Shown here: one piece after another, positions 1-8,425 of the stretch
How the letters are laid out: the number at the start of each line of letters is the position of its first letter
Numbering within the stretch: the stretch's first letter is position 1
From: an uncultured Erythrobacter sp.
Lineage (GTDB): Bacteria > Pseudomonadota > Alphaproteobacteria > Sphingomonadales > Sphingomonadaceae
Direction: 5' to 3'
Assembly: GCA_947488085.1 (NCBI GenBank)
Contig: CANKYI010000001.1
Coordinates: 558,001 to 622,000 of the forward strand
Length of the DNA: 64,000 nt
The notes under the pieces: model-generated
The model's database searches: none
The model's input: the letters and a program-made list of their open reading frames with translations, nothing else
Told to the model about the DNA's origin: nothing
Position numbers and translations under genes: made by a program

Positions 1-61
1 GCTTTGCGGTTTTCCTGCGCGCTTTGGGTTTTCCCGGAGTGTTTGAGCTGTCGCTTCCCAT
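1..61 (-). CDS. Possible start of a divergent gene, perhaps DUF721/DciA-like (partial)
   Basis: An ATG at 61 on the minus strand opens a frame that runs off the left edge after 20 residues. The visible N-terminus is hydrophilic and rich in Lys, Arg and Pro (MGSDSSNTPGKPKARRKTAK). A basic N-terminal tail of this kind is seen in DUF721/DciA-like proteins, which I recall lying divergent to mutY in sphingomonads. The identity is inference from that context; the fragment is too short to confirm even that it is coding. Confidence 0.3.
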   Translation of the reverse strand, partial: MGSDSSNTPGKPKARRKTAK

Positions 62-90
62 CTTGGGCGCAGCCATGCCATAGGCCCGGT

Positions 91-1128
91 GTGACCGCTA
101 GCTTATCTGACATTGTGCTCCACTGGTATGATGCGCATGCCCGCGCGCTGCCGTGGCGCAATCCGCCCGGCGACCCGCGCCCCAGCGATGATGCGTGGCC
201 CTATCGTGTGTGGTTGTCCGAGGTGATGCTGCAACAGACCACCGTTGCTGCGGTGAAGCCGTACTTTGCGAAGTTCGTGGCGACGTGGCCGACTGTCTTT
301 GACCTTGCGAAGGCGAGCGAGGATGACGTCATGGCGGCGTGGGCGGGGCTGGGATATTATTCGCGGGCGCGCAATTTGGTTAAGTGTGCAGCAGAGGTCG
401 CGGCGCGCGGGGGCTTTCCGGAAACTGAGGATGAGCTGCGCGAATTGCCGGGGTTGGGCGCGTATACAGCGGCCTCGATTGCGGCGATTGCCTTTGGTCA
501 GCGGGCCGTGGTGGTCGATGCGAATGTGGAGCGAGTGGTGTCGCGCCTGTTCGCGATTGAGAAGCCTTTGCCCGGTGCGCGCAAGGCGATCCGCGCGGCG
601 GCTGAGACGATCACACCAGACGTACGCGCAGGCGATTTTGCGCAAGGGATGATGGATCTCGGCTCGCAAATCTGCACCAGCAAAGCGCCGCGTTGTCTGC
701 TATGTCCGTTGAGCGATTTATGCATTGCTCGCAAGGGTGGAGAACCGGAACGCCTGCCAATCAAACCGCCGAAAAAAGCTAAGCCCGAACGCACCGGGAC
801 GGCTTACTGGATAGAGCGTGATGGTCAGGTCTGGCTCACCACACGGCCCGGGACAGGGATGCTGGGGGGAATGCGCGCGCTGCCCGATGATGGTTGGAGC
901 GCACAAGATGATGGTTCTAGTGAGCCGCCGATAGAGGGTAAAATCGAGGAGCTAGGCGCAGTCCGCCACACCTTCACTCACGCGCATCTCACACTCAGAA
1001 TCGTGCGGCTAACGCCAACAGAATACCCCGTCGGCAAAGGTGACTGGTGGGGTGTTGATCGGATTGAGGATGCGGGCCTGCCGACTTTGTTCGCAAAGGC
1101 TGCGCGGCTGGCGCTTGCTCAGGAATAG
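91..1128 (+). CDS. mutY: A/G-specific adenine DNA glycosylase MutY
   Basis: This base-excision repair enzyme removes adenine mispaired with 8-oxoguanine. The GTG at 91 gives 345 residues, the usual family length; a TTG at 4 would add 29 residues that do not look like MutY. The N-terminal half has the SEVMLQQT segment with the catalytic Glu and the helix-hairpin-helix ELPGLGAYTA, followed by VVDANVERVV with the catalytic Asp. A four-cysteine iron-sulfur cluster motif (C-x6-C-x2-C-x5-C, CTSKAPRCLLCPLSDLC) lies near residue 200. The last 120 residues match the NUDIX-like 8-oxoG recognition domain. It is transcribed away from the left edge and no frame defect is visible. Confidence 0.95.
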   Translation: MTASLSDIVLHWYDAHARALPWRNPPGDPRPSDDAWPYRVWLSEVMLQQTTVAAVKPYFAKFVATWPTVFDLAKASEDDVMAAWAGLGYYSRARNLVKCAAEVAARGGFPETEDELRELPGLGAYTAASIAAIAFGQRAVVVDANVERVVSRLFAIEKPLPGARKAIRAAAETITPDVRAGDFAQGMMDLGSQICTSKAPRCLLCPLSDLCIARKGGEPERLPIKPPKKAKPERTGTAYWIERDGQVWLTTRPGTGMLGGMRALPDDGWSAQDDGSSEPPIEGKIEELGAVRHTFTHAHLTLRIVRLTPTEYPVGKGDWWGVDRIEDAGLPTLFAKAARLALAQE

Positions 1129-1152
1129 GCGCTCAAAGACAAGTGCTGAGCA

Positions 1153-1374
1153 TCAAACGAGCCCACCACCCAAGCTCAGGCGCACAACCGCGATCAGACC
1201 GACGATAAGGCAGAAATTGCGCCCGCCATTGCTGGATGACAACGCGCCGAACGCGATGCCGATCACGATAAGAGGCAATGCGACCCAATTCGCCCACCCC
1301 AAAAGCGGGATTTGCGCAGGGATGACGATGATCAGGCTGACGATGCCAAATAGATAAGCAAATAGATTTCCCAT
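1153..1374 (-). CDS. Small two-helix membrane protein, unknown function
   Basis: This 73-residue protein has two or three hydrophobic stretches (LFAYLFGIVSLIIVIPAQIP and WANWVALPLIVIGIAFGAL, then a weaker one near residue 55), consistent with a small inner-membrane protein. No motif identifies a family. It converges with mutY, 25 bp away, and is divergent from the serine hydrolase at 1505. The hydrophobic pattern and the lack of a competing frame favour a real gene, but the evidence is limited. Confidence 0.6.
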   Translation of the reverse strand: MGNLFAYLFGIVSLIIVIPAQIPLLGWANWVALPLIVIGIAFGALSSSNGGRNFCLIVGLIAVVRLSLGGGLV

Positions 1375-1504
1375 GTGTGTTATATGGGTACTACACCTGC
1401 TGATTTCAAGACTCTCAAAACAAGTCTCTTTTGACCACGCAATTGACGGTTCATCCTGACTCCCTCAAACAGGTGTCAAATAACCCTCTGAGAGAGAACC
1501 CCTG

Positions 1505-2821
1505 ATGGCATACCGCAACTTTGAAACCCTCGATGTCTCGCGCCGCTCCCTGTTTCGCGGCGGAGCATATATGGCCGGCGCCGCTGCACTGGCGGGCATG
1601 CCGTTTGGGCGGCACTTGCTGGCGCACAATATTGACGAAGCGTGGCCCAATGTTGCCGCGATGGCTCAAAAATACGTCTCCGACGGTAAGGTTGCCAACC
1701 TGCTGCTGACCTTTGGCACGGGGCAAGAGGATCACGCGCACACCGTCGGCGGCGGCACCCTTGCAAAGGGTTCCAATGCGATGGTCGACGAAAACACGCT
1801 CTACCGCATTTACTCCATGACAAAGCCGATCACCGGCATGGCGATCATGATGCTGATTGATGATGGGCTGCTGGGCCTCGATCAACCGCTTTATGATGTG
1901 CTGCCGGCCTACCGCGATATGCAGGTGCTGGTTGATCCAGAAGGGCCGCTGGAAGACACCGTCCCTGCTGATCGCCCGATTACCATGCGCCAACTGCTGA
2001 CGCACACGGCGGGCATTGGCTATTCGATCACTTCCAAAGGGCCTCTGCTCGATGCTTATAATGAAAACGGTATTGTCGGTGGCCGGGTCAGCCGCCAGAC
2101 GATCCCTGGCTTCCCACCAGTAACGCCTGCGCCGGGTCTCGAAGTTTGGGCCGACCGGCTCGCTGCTTTGCCGCTAATGTATCAGCCTGGTTCCAAGTGG
2201 AGCTATTCCAACAGCATCGACTTGCTTGGCCGTGTGATCGAAGTCGCCTCCGGCATGGAATTCGAAGCGTTCCTGAAAGCGCGTCTTTTTGAGCCGCTGG
2301 GTATGACCAGCACTTGGATGACCGTCCCGGAGAGCGAGAAGGGCCGCCTGACTGACAATTACGGCGTGTTGCTGGGCAATTCGTTCCCGATCGACCCGGC
2401 ATCGAACTCAATTTATCTTGATGCACCAAAGGTTCCCTCGGGTGGTGGCGGGCTCGTCTCGACGCCTAAGGATTACGACCGCTTCCTGCGTATGCTGCTT
2501 GGCTATGGTAAGCTTGGCAATGAGCGTGTCATGGGAGAGTTGGCCGTGCGCATTGGCGTGTCCGATCTATTGCCTGATACTGCCGATATGAAGGGCAGTT
2601 GGATGGAAGGTCAGGGCCATGGTGCTGGTGGTCGTTCGCACAATGGCACGTTTGGCTGGGGCGGGGCGGCTGGCACCTTGGGCGCGGTCGATTACGACCT
2701 CGGCATGCGCACTGCGCTTTGGACGCAGTATATGCCGACCGATGCGTACCCTATCCGTGATGAGTATATGGCCGCACTCGAAGCTGACCTTACAGCCATG
2801 CGGGAGCGCGGCGGCGTCTGA
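1505..2821 (+). CDS. Exported serine hydrolase, beta-lactamase class C / EstB-like family
   Basis: The 438-residue protein starts with a twin-arginine signal (SRRSLFRGG followed by an alanine-rich hydrophobic stretch), so it is probably exported folded. The catalytic SxxK motif is S104-M-T-K in YRIYSMTKPITG, the YxN motif is YSN in KWSYSNS, and the glycine-rich FGWGGAAGT near the C-terminus corresponds to the third active-site motif. This is the fold of class C beta-lactamases, esterases and DD-peptidases. The substrate cannot be read from sequence; an esterase or peptidase is more likely than an antibiotic resistance enzyme. Its stop overlaps the nudC start by one base. Confidence 0.85.
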   Translation: MAYRNFETLDVSRRSLFRGGAYMAGAAALAGMPFGRHLLAHNIDEAWPNVAAMAQKYVSDGKVANLLLTFGTGQEDHAHTVGGGTLAKGSNAMVDENTLYRIYSMTKPITGMAIMMLIDDGLLGLDQPLYDVLPAYRDMQVLVDPEGPLEDTVPADRPITMRQLLTHTAGIGYSITSKGPLLDAYNENGIVGGRVSRQTIPGFPPVTPAPGLEVWADRLAALPLMYQPGSKWSYSNSIDLLGRVIEVASGMEFEAFLKARLFEPLGMTSTWMTVPESEKGRLTDNYGVLLGNSFPIDPASNSIYLDAPKVPSGGGGLVSTPKDYDRFLRMLLGYGKLGNERVMGELAVRIGVSDLLPDTADMKGSWMEGQGHGAGGRSHNGTFGWGGAAGTLGAVDYDLGMRTALWTQYMPTDAYPIRDEYMAALEADLTAMRERGGV

Positions 2822-3726
2822 TGCATCCTCCAGCGCCCACAGAGCAAAGCGGTAAAGTGCCCATTGCCTTTTCCGGGTCCCTCATGGACCGCGCCGACAA
2901 CATTCGTGTCGATCGCGAAAAGCTGGGTGCGCTTATGAATTGGCGCGCCAAAGTCCTGATGCTCGACGGTCTGTTGCCGCAGATCGACGATGCAGGTGGT
3001 CTGGTCTGGGGCACACTTGCCGATATCTCTGAGGATACTGAGCTGGTCTTCCTTGGCCTGCTAGAGGAAAAAGCCTGCTTTGCTCCTGTTCCGCAAAGCG
3101 TTGACGCGGACGGGCCTGCCAATCCGCGCTCTTGGCAGGTCATGCATTTGCTGCGGCGAGAGGAGCTGGCGATTTATGGCGAGGCGCGCAGTCTGGTTGA
3201 CTGGCATGCGCGCCACCAATTCTGCGCCAAATGCGGCGGCCCAACCAAAGTCGCAAAAGGCGGCTGGCAGCGTTCGTGTGAACGGTGCGGCGCGGAGCAT
3301 TTTCCGCGCACCGACCCGGTCACGATCATGTTGGTGGAGCACGAAGGCAAGCTGCTGCTGGGCCGTCAGCCGCGCTTTCCGCCTAAGGTCTATTCTGCTC
3401 TGGCGGGTTTTGTCGAACCGGGCGAAACCATCGAAGAAGCGGTCGCGCGCGAAATTTGGGAAGAGGCGGGTGTGAAGGCACACTCTGTCGAGTACATTGC
3501 CAGCCAGCCTTGGCCGTTTCCAAGTCAGCTGATGATTGGGTGTTACTCGGTCACCGATGATCCTGAGCTGACCATCGATAAAACTGAGCTGGACGATGCG
3601 CGTTGGTTCACTCGTGAGGAGTTGGAAGATGCGCGCAATGCTGGCCCGCAAGGCAATGAGCATCTGATTTTCCCGCAAAAATTCGCGATTGCCCATCAAC
3701 TTGTCACATGGTGGCTCGACAAATGA
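2821..3726 (+). CDS. nudC: NADH pyrophosphatase NudC-like NUDIX hydrolase
   Basis: This 301-residue enzyme would hydrolyse NAD(H) to NMN(H) and AMP, and family members also remove NAD caps from RNA. A four-cysteine zinc ribbon (CAKCGG and CERCG, near residues 131-151) precedes a complete NUDIX box (GFVEPGETIEEAVAREIWEE). The SQPWPFPSQLM signature, which marks the NudC subfamily, follows. The ATG lies in a TGATG junction with the serine hydrolase, and the stop overlaps the next gene, so translational coupling of several genes is likely. Confidence 0.93.
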   Translation: MHPPAPTEQSGKVPIAFSGSLMDRADNIRVDREKLGALMNWRAKVLMLDGLLPQIDDAGGLVWGTLADISEDTELVFLGLLEEKACFAPVPQSVDADGPANPRSWQVMHLLRREELAIYGEARSLVDWHARHQFCAKCGGPTKVAKGGWQRSCERCGAEHFPRTDPVTIMLVEHEGKLLLGRQPRFPPKVYSALAGFVEPGETIEEAVAREIWEEAGVKAHSVEYIASQPWPFPSQLMIGCYSVTDDPELTIDKTELDDARWFTREELEDARNAGPQGNEHLIFPQKFAIAHQLVTWWLDK

Positions 3727-4418
3727 CACAAACCGCATCCGATCAAGTGACCATCGATATCTATTCCGACGTTGTGTGCCCGTGGTGCGCCATCGGATAT
3801 GGCCAATTGACTAAGGCTCTGGATGAACTGGACGGAGAGATCGCCGCCGAAATCCGCTGGCGTCCGTTCGAACTTAACCCCGATATGCCAAACGAAGGCG
3901 AAGAGCAGTCCGCGCATTTGGCGCGCAAATATGGCCGCTCTCCCGAAGAAGGCGCGGCGGTGCGTGGCCAGATGAAGTCTGTGGCCGATAGCGCGGGCGT
4001 CTCACTATCCTATGAGGGGGATGACGAAGCCCCCGCTGCGATGATGTGGAACACGCGCGATTGTCACAAACTGCTTGGCTTTGCATTGGAACAAATGGGC
4101 CCGCAGGTGCAAACTCAGCTGAAGCTGGCTTTGTTCAAGGCGCATTTTAACCGGCGTCGCTCGCTCGCGGATCGTGAGGTATTGCTCGATATTGCTGTGA
4201 GTGTTGGCTTGCATCGTCAGGCGGCTAAGACTGCGCTGGATGATGCTGATTTGGAAGCGCGCGTTGTGGCTGAAGAGCGGCAAGCATGGGACCTCAATAT
4301 CAGCGGCGTTCCAGCAATGATCGTCAACGGCAAATTTATGATCCCCGGCGCGCAATCGCCTGAAACTTATGTGAACGCGCTGCGGCGAGTGGCGGAGAAA
4401 TCCAGGACAACGGTTTGA
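3723..4418 (+). CDS. DsbA family oxidoreductase (FrnE-like)
   Basis: This 231-residue thioredoxin-fold protein carries CPWC near residue 20 (IYSDVVCPWCAIG) and the cis-proline segment SGVPAMIV near the C-terminus. It has no signal peptide, so it is probably cytoplasmic like the FrnE/polyketide-type DsbA relatives. I chose the ATG at 3723, which overlaps the nudC stop in an ATGA junction. The natural substrate is unknown; members are linked to disulfide isomerisation and oxidative-stress tolerance. Confidence 0.9.
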   Translation: MTQTASDQVTIDIYSDVVCPWCAIGYGQLTKALDELDGEIAAEIRWRPFELNPDMPNEGEEQSAHLARKYGRSPEEGAAVRGQMKSVADSAGVSLSYEGDDEAPAAMMWNTRDCHKLLGFALEQMGPQVQTQLKLALFKAHFNRRRSLADREVLLDIAVSVGLHRQAAKTALDDADLEARVVAEERQAWDLNISGVPAMIVNGKFMIPGAQSPETYVNALRRVAEKSRTTV

Positions 4419-5227
4419 GCGATTTTGCACCGAAAACCGCTGTCATCACGGGCGGAGCTAGCGGCATCGGATTGGCGCTGGCCAAGCGGCTGGCGGAGCA
4501 GGGTAGTGAGGTGGTCGTCGCTGACCTTCCCGGGCCTAGGCTCGATAGCGCTGGAACAATTGCCAACATCACTGCGCGACCCTGCGACGTATCAGACCCC
4601 GCTCAAGTCGAAGCTCTGGCCGACACCGCATCCGAGCAATTTGAGACCATCGATCTGGTTATCAACAATGCCGGGCAAGGCGGCGTCCACGGACCGCTAT
4701 GGGATGTGGATGTGCAAGCGGCTCGCGCGCATTTCGATGTCAATTTCTGGGGAATTTGGAACGGGTGCAAAACGTTCGCTCCGCGCCTCATCGCCCAATC
4801 CTCGCCAAGCGCAATCTACAACACGGGCAGTGAAAACAGCTGGTTTTGCGCGGTCAAACAATCCTCCGCCTATATCGCGGCTAAGCACGCGGTGCTCGGC
4901 ATGACGGAAAGCCTGCGCGGTGACCTTCCCGACCATGTGCATGCTGGCCTGATCATTCCCGGCTGGGTTTTCACGCCTCTGGGGCCGGAGCAGTTCATGA
5001 AATTCGGTATGGATGTGGACGAATATGTCGACACGGTCCTGCCGCAAATCCTTTTGCGCCGCCGTTTCGTGGTTAGTCATGGATACAACCAAGTGCGCAT
5101 TGCCGAACGGATGGATGAGCTGTCTGAAAGCTATGCGCGTTTTGCTTTGTCAGCCGCCGAGGACGCCAAACACGACGTGCAATTGGTGATGGCTGAGCTA
5201 AAACGGGCAGCACAAGAAAAGAGCTAG
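4415..5227 (+). CDS. Short-chain dehydrogenase/reductase (SDR)
   Basis: This 270-residue classical SDR has the nucleotide-binding TGGASGIG at residues 12-19, NNAG in LVINNAGQGG, and a catalytic YxxxK (YIAAK). It starts with TTG at 4415, overlapping the DsbA-like stop in a TTGA junction, which makes four consecutive coupled genes. Substrate specificity cannot be read. An NAD(P)-dependent alcohol or keto reductase is the only safe call. Confidence 0.88.
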   Translation: MSDFAPKTAVITGGASGIGLALAKRLAEQGSEVVVADLPGPRLDSAGTIANITARPCDVSDPAQVEALADTASEQFETIDLVINNAGQGGVHGPLWDVDVQAARAHFDVNFWGIWNGCKTFAPRLIAQSSPSAIYNTGSENSWFCAVKQSSAYIAAKHAVLGMTESLRGDLPDHVHAGLIIPGWVFTPLGPEQFMKFGMDVDEYVDTVLPQILLRRRFVVSHGYNQVRIAERMDELSESYARFALSAAEDAKHDVQLVMAELKRAAQEKS

Positions 5228-5254
5228 CAAGCTCAACGACAAGAGGGGCCAATC

Positions 5255-6130
5255 GTGAAGAGCATTATCGTCTTCATCATCGTTACCATTATCGCTTTCA
5301 CCTTTGGCATATTTGCCGGCGTGAATTCGGTCGAAATCCATGACAATTCCGCGTTTTTCCTGGCCGTGGTGCTGGCCATGGTCATCAACTGGATCGCGTT
5401 TGTTCCCTCCGCCGTCGCGAAGTCGGATAAGTTTTACGACACGATCGGCGCGGTCACTTACACTTCGGTTACCGTGTTCGCATGCTGGGCGACACATATT
5501 GCGCTTGGTTCGCTCGATACGCGCGCGCTGGTGATCGCGGGTATGGTGATTATCTGGTGCATCCGCCTGGGAAGCTTCTTGTACATGCGTATCCACGCGA
5601 GCGGTGGGACAGACAGCCGCTTTGAAAAGATCAAAGTGAACCCGGCCCGTTTTCTTGTCGCATGGACATTGCAGGGTTTGTGGGTAGTGTTGACTGCCTC
5701 CGCTGCGTTGGCTGCGATCACGACAAAGGACCCTCAACCCATCGGCGCGTTCTTCTGGATCGGGGCGGCGATTTGGGTGATCGGCATCACGTTCGAAGGG
5801 GTCGCCGATGCGCAGAAAAGCGCGTTCAAGAAAGACCCCGAAAACAAGGGCAAGTTTATCAATGTCGGCCTGTGGCGGTGGTCACGCCATCCCAATTATT
5901 TTGGCGAAATCACGCTTTGGACGGGCATTTTGATCATGGCGATCCCGGTGCTTTCGGGTCTGTCATGGTTGGTCGTAATCTCGCCGATATTTGTGACATT
6001 GCTGCTGACCAAGATCAGCGGGATCAATCTTCAGAACAAGCAAGCCCAAGAACGCTGGGGCGATGATCCGGCCTATCAGGAATATCGCAAGAACACGCCT
6101 GCCTTGATTCCCTCACCGCCAAAGGGGTAA
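5255..6130 (+). CDS. DUF1295 membrane protein, steroid 5-alpha-reductase-like
   Basis: This 291-residue polytopic protein begins with a transmembrane helix (SIIVFIIVTIIAFTFGIFAG) and has about seven hydrophobic segments. The C-terminal WSRHPNYFGE motif and the terminal YQEYRKNTPALIP are hallmarks of the DUF1295/isoprenylcysteine methyltransferase-like superfamily, which reduces or methylates lipid substrates. It lies 27 bp after the SDR, so the two could act on related lipid or steroid-like molecules, but that is context inference. The start has a fair ribosome site (AGAGGGG). Confidence 0.85.
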   Translation: MKSIIVFIIVTIIAFTFGIFAGVNSVEIHDNSAFFLAVVLAMVINWIAFVPSAVAKSDKFYDTIGAVTYTSVTVFACWATHIALGSLDTRALVIAGMVIIWCIRLGSFLYMRIHASGGTDSRFEKIKVNPARFLVAWTLQGLWVVLTASAALAAITTKDPQPIGAFFWIGAAIWVIGITFEGVADAQKSAFKKDPENKGKFINVGLWRWSRHPNYFGEITLWTGILIMAIPVLSGLSWLVVISPIFVTLLLTKISGINLQNKQAQERWGDDPAYQEYRKNTPALIPSPPKG

Positions 6131-6175
6131 GAAGCAATCGGGGTCTTAAACGCAAAGCTGACTGGAGCTAACGCC

Positions 6176-6676
6176 ATGAAATCGATCCACCTTTTTGCCG
6201 CAACACCCTTGATCGCCCTATTGGCCGCTTGCGGAGGCGAGGCGAGCGATGTTGGGGGTGGCGAAAGCGCTGCGCCGGCAGGCGATGCCCCTGCCGAAAT
6301 CGCTCAGCGTCAGGACAATTTCGAAGCCATCGGCGATGCGTTCAAAGTGATCCGTGAACAGCTTGAAGGCGAAGCGCCCGATATGGCGGCCATTCAGGAA
6401 GCGGCTGGCGACATTAACACGCGCCTGCAACGTGTGCCTGACTTCTTCCCCGAAGGATCAAGCATGGAAGCGGGTTACGACACAGAAGCGCTCGCAATGA
6501 TCTGGGAAGACCCCGATGGCTTTACTGAAGCGACCCAAAACGCCATTGCCGCGAGCGAAGAAATGGTCGCTGCCGCTGCGACAGGTGATCCGGCGGCGGT
6601 TGGTGAGCAGGTCGGCAATCTAGGCCTCAATGGCTGCAAAGCGTGCCACGATAAATTCCGCGTCGACGACGATTAA
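6176..6676 (+). CDS. Cytochrome c' family lipoprotein
   Basis: This 166-residue protein has a signal peptide ending in a lipobox (ALLAAC, Cys at 19), so it is probably membrane-anchored on the periplasmic side. A helical domain follows and the haem site CKACH lies close to the C-terminus with the FR sequence after it, as in cytochromes c'. Those proteins bind haem c with an open site for NO or CO. The lipid anchor is less common than a soluble form. The next gene, 14 bp on, is a cytochrome b561, so electron exchange at the membrane is a reasonable inference. Confidence 0.88.
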   Translation: MKSIHLFAATPLIALLAACGGEASDVGGGESAAPAGDAPAEIAQRQDNFEAIGDAFKVIREQLEGEAPDMAAIQEAAGDINTRLQRVPDFFPEGSSMEAGYDTEALAMIWEDPDGFTEATQNAIAASEEMVAAAATGDPAAVGEQVGNLGLNGCKACHDKFRVDDD

Positions 6677-6690
6677 TCGGGCGGGGTTGA

Positions 6691-7356
6691 ATGGCCTCCA
6701 AAACGCATTCTGTTAGCATCTGGGATTGGCCTGTGCGGATTACGCATTGGTCGTTCGTGCTGCTGCTGCCTGCAATGTATCTGACCGCGGATAATTCCGA
6801 ATGGGGTTGGCACATGCGGCTGGGCCATGTGTTGCTTGCGCTGCTGATATTTCGGGTGATCTGGGGGTTTATCGGCACAGAGACCGCGCGCTTTGGTAGC
6901 TTTGTGAAGGGTCCGGTGAGCGTGTGGAAATATCTGCGCGGTAGGCAAGATCATCACATCGGCCACAATCCGCTGGGCGCGCTGGCGGTGCTGGCGCTGC
7001 TGGGACTTACCTTTGCACAGGTCGCGATGGGGCTGTTTGCGGGCGATCCATTCGACGGAGCCACCGGCCCTCTCAACCCGCTGGTGGGCGTCGGCACCGC
7101 CGATACGATCACCGATACGCATGAATGGTTCTACTATGTCGTCTTCGGCATGGTCCTGCTGCACATCACCGCGATCTCAATCTACGCGGGCGCAAAGCTG
7201 CAAAACCTCGTCGGCCCGATGGTGGTCGGCAAGGGCGAGGTGGCTGAGGGCGTGGACGGGAACTCAGAGACGCCTTTGCGGAACTTGGTAATTGCGGTTG
7301 TGATTTCCGTGGGGATTGCGCTGTGGGTTTATGCCGGGGCGCCGGGGTTGGGATGA
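6691..7356 (+). CDS. Cytochrome b561 domain membrane protein
   Basis: This 221-residue integral protein has four to five hydrophobic helices. It has the WDWPVRITHWSF start and conserved histidines (THW, RLGHVLLALL, HEWFYYVVFGMVLLHI) expected to ligate two b haems. Such proteins pass electrons between the quinone pool and periplasmic cytochromes. It follows the cytochrome c' gene by 14 bp and the pair probably forms one operon. The last helix is alanine/valine-rich and ends at 7356. Confidence 0.88.
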   Translation: MASKTHSVSIWDWPVRITHWSFVLLLPAMYLTADNSEWGWHMRLGHVLLALLIFRVIWGFIGTETARFGSFVKGPVSVWKYLRGRQDHHIGHNPLGALAVLALLGLTFAQVAMGLFAGDPFDGATGPLNPLVGVGTADTITDTHEWFYYVVFGMVLLHITAISIYAGAKLQNLVGPMVVGKGEVAEGVDGNSETPLRNLVIAVVISVGIALWVYAGAPGLG

Positions 7357-7432
7357 GCCATAAGTGTCTGATCATTCATGAAAGGTCCACAATCGATCAA
7401 TAGTCTGCGAAGGCAGCAGGGGAGATAGGATT

Positions 7433-7981
7433 ATGATCGGTTCGGCCATTGCATTGATTGCGAGCGCAGCGGCAACGCCATGCTCTGTTGAGGACGAAGC
7501 GGATGATCATCTGTCCGACGTTTGCGCACCATTTCTGGAAGGTGCGCCGGCCTATGGCGTAACCGTTCAAGGCAGCCTGATACCTCGGCCCGCGGCGCAG
7601 CAGATCTTGATCTATCAGCTGGATGGCGAGTGGTTGATCCGCATCTCAGGCTATCGCTGGAAATCGGGAACGTCACAGGTCGAAACGCGCCGCACTGTTC
7701 TGCCCATCAGCGATGAAGACGCGCAACGGTTGATTGAGCGGATGAATGATGACGCTTTTGAGCGCTTGCAAGCGCGGCCCTATTATGGGTCCGAAGACAG
7801 CATCTGCACAGACGGTTCGCGTCATGAAGTTGCAAAGGCATCGGCAGGAAGTGCCAATCGAGCAACGCTGCATAGCTGTGGCCTGAATGATGAGCTAAAA
7901 ACAATTACGCACCAGTTTCGCGAAGTCGCGATCAAATACGATCCAGAATTTGATGGCCTGTTGCGAATGCTGAACGACTGA
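7433..7981 (+). CDS. Hypothetical secreted protein
   Basis: This 182-residue protein starts with a short hydrophobic stretch (IGSAIALIASAAATP) that looks like a cleavable signal peptide. The mature part is mixed alpha/beta with a few cysteines (CSVEDEADD, VCAPF, ICTDG, LHSCGL) that could form disulfides. I do not recognise the family. An aggagata sequence lies about eight bases before the ATG. It stands alone between the b561 gene and the convergent DUF1489 gene. Confidence 0.7.
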   Translation: MIGSAIALIASAAATPCSVEDEADDHLSDVCAPFLEGAPAYGVTVQGSLIPRPAAQQILIYQLDGEWLIRISGYRWKSGTSQVETRRTVLPISDEDAQRLIERMNDDAFERLQARPYYGSEDSICTDGSRHEVAKASAGSANRATLHSCGLNDELKTITHQFREVAIKYDPEFDGLLRMLND

Positions 7982-7999
7982 TCGGAATGGGTTTCCCCT

Positions 8000-8395
8000 C
8001 TAAATCAATCCCAACCGTTCCAGCTTGCCTGCCAGTTTTCCCGGTAGCGCATCGCCGATATCTTCACCGTCGGCCACGTCGCGCGGGGCGGCGTCTTCGG
8101 CTAGGTAACGCCAGCCTTGATGGGCGCGTTTGCGTTGTTGGTGGACGCGGATCAGCACCGGCTCCAAATTAATGTTCCAGCGGCCATCGGGCGTTTCCGT
8201 AAAGCTCAAAATCTCGCTGCGCGCGACGAGGGCATGGTTGAGGATCCAATAGAGCGATCCGCCGACCATCTCCTCATGCCGCTTGGGCCGGTATTTCGTG
8301 GTCAGCTGTTTGGGATTGGGGCTGTTCTCATACCAGCTCGCAAGGTCTTCAAAGCTCTTTGCGCCGAACGCGATCTTGGTCATGTGAAGGGGCAT
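8000..8395 (-). CDS. DUF1489 family protein
   Basis: This 131-residue protein matches my recollection of DUF1489, a family of about 140 residues confined largely to alphaproteobacteria. Supporting features are the MTKIAFGAKSFEDLASW start, the central YRPKRHEEMVGGSLYWI segment and the RAHQGWRYL region. Function is unknown; the HQGWRYL segment suggests a nucleic-acid-associated role, but that is speculation. It begins 30 bp after the mgtE stop and may be cotranscribed with it. Confidence 0.85.
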   Translation of the reverse strand: MPLHMTKIAFGAKSFEDLASWYENSPNPKQLTTKYRPKRHEEMVGGSLYWILNHALVARSEILSFTETPDGRWNINLEPVLIRVHQQRKRAHQGWRYLAEDAAPRDVADGEDIGDALPGKLAGKLERLGLI

Positions 8396-8425
8396 GGGTT
8401 CAAGATAGAGCGCAATCCGCCGCGC

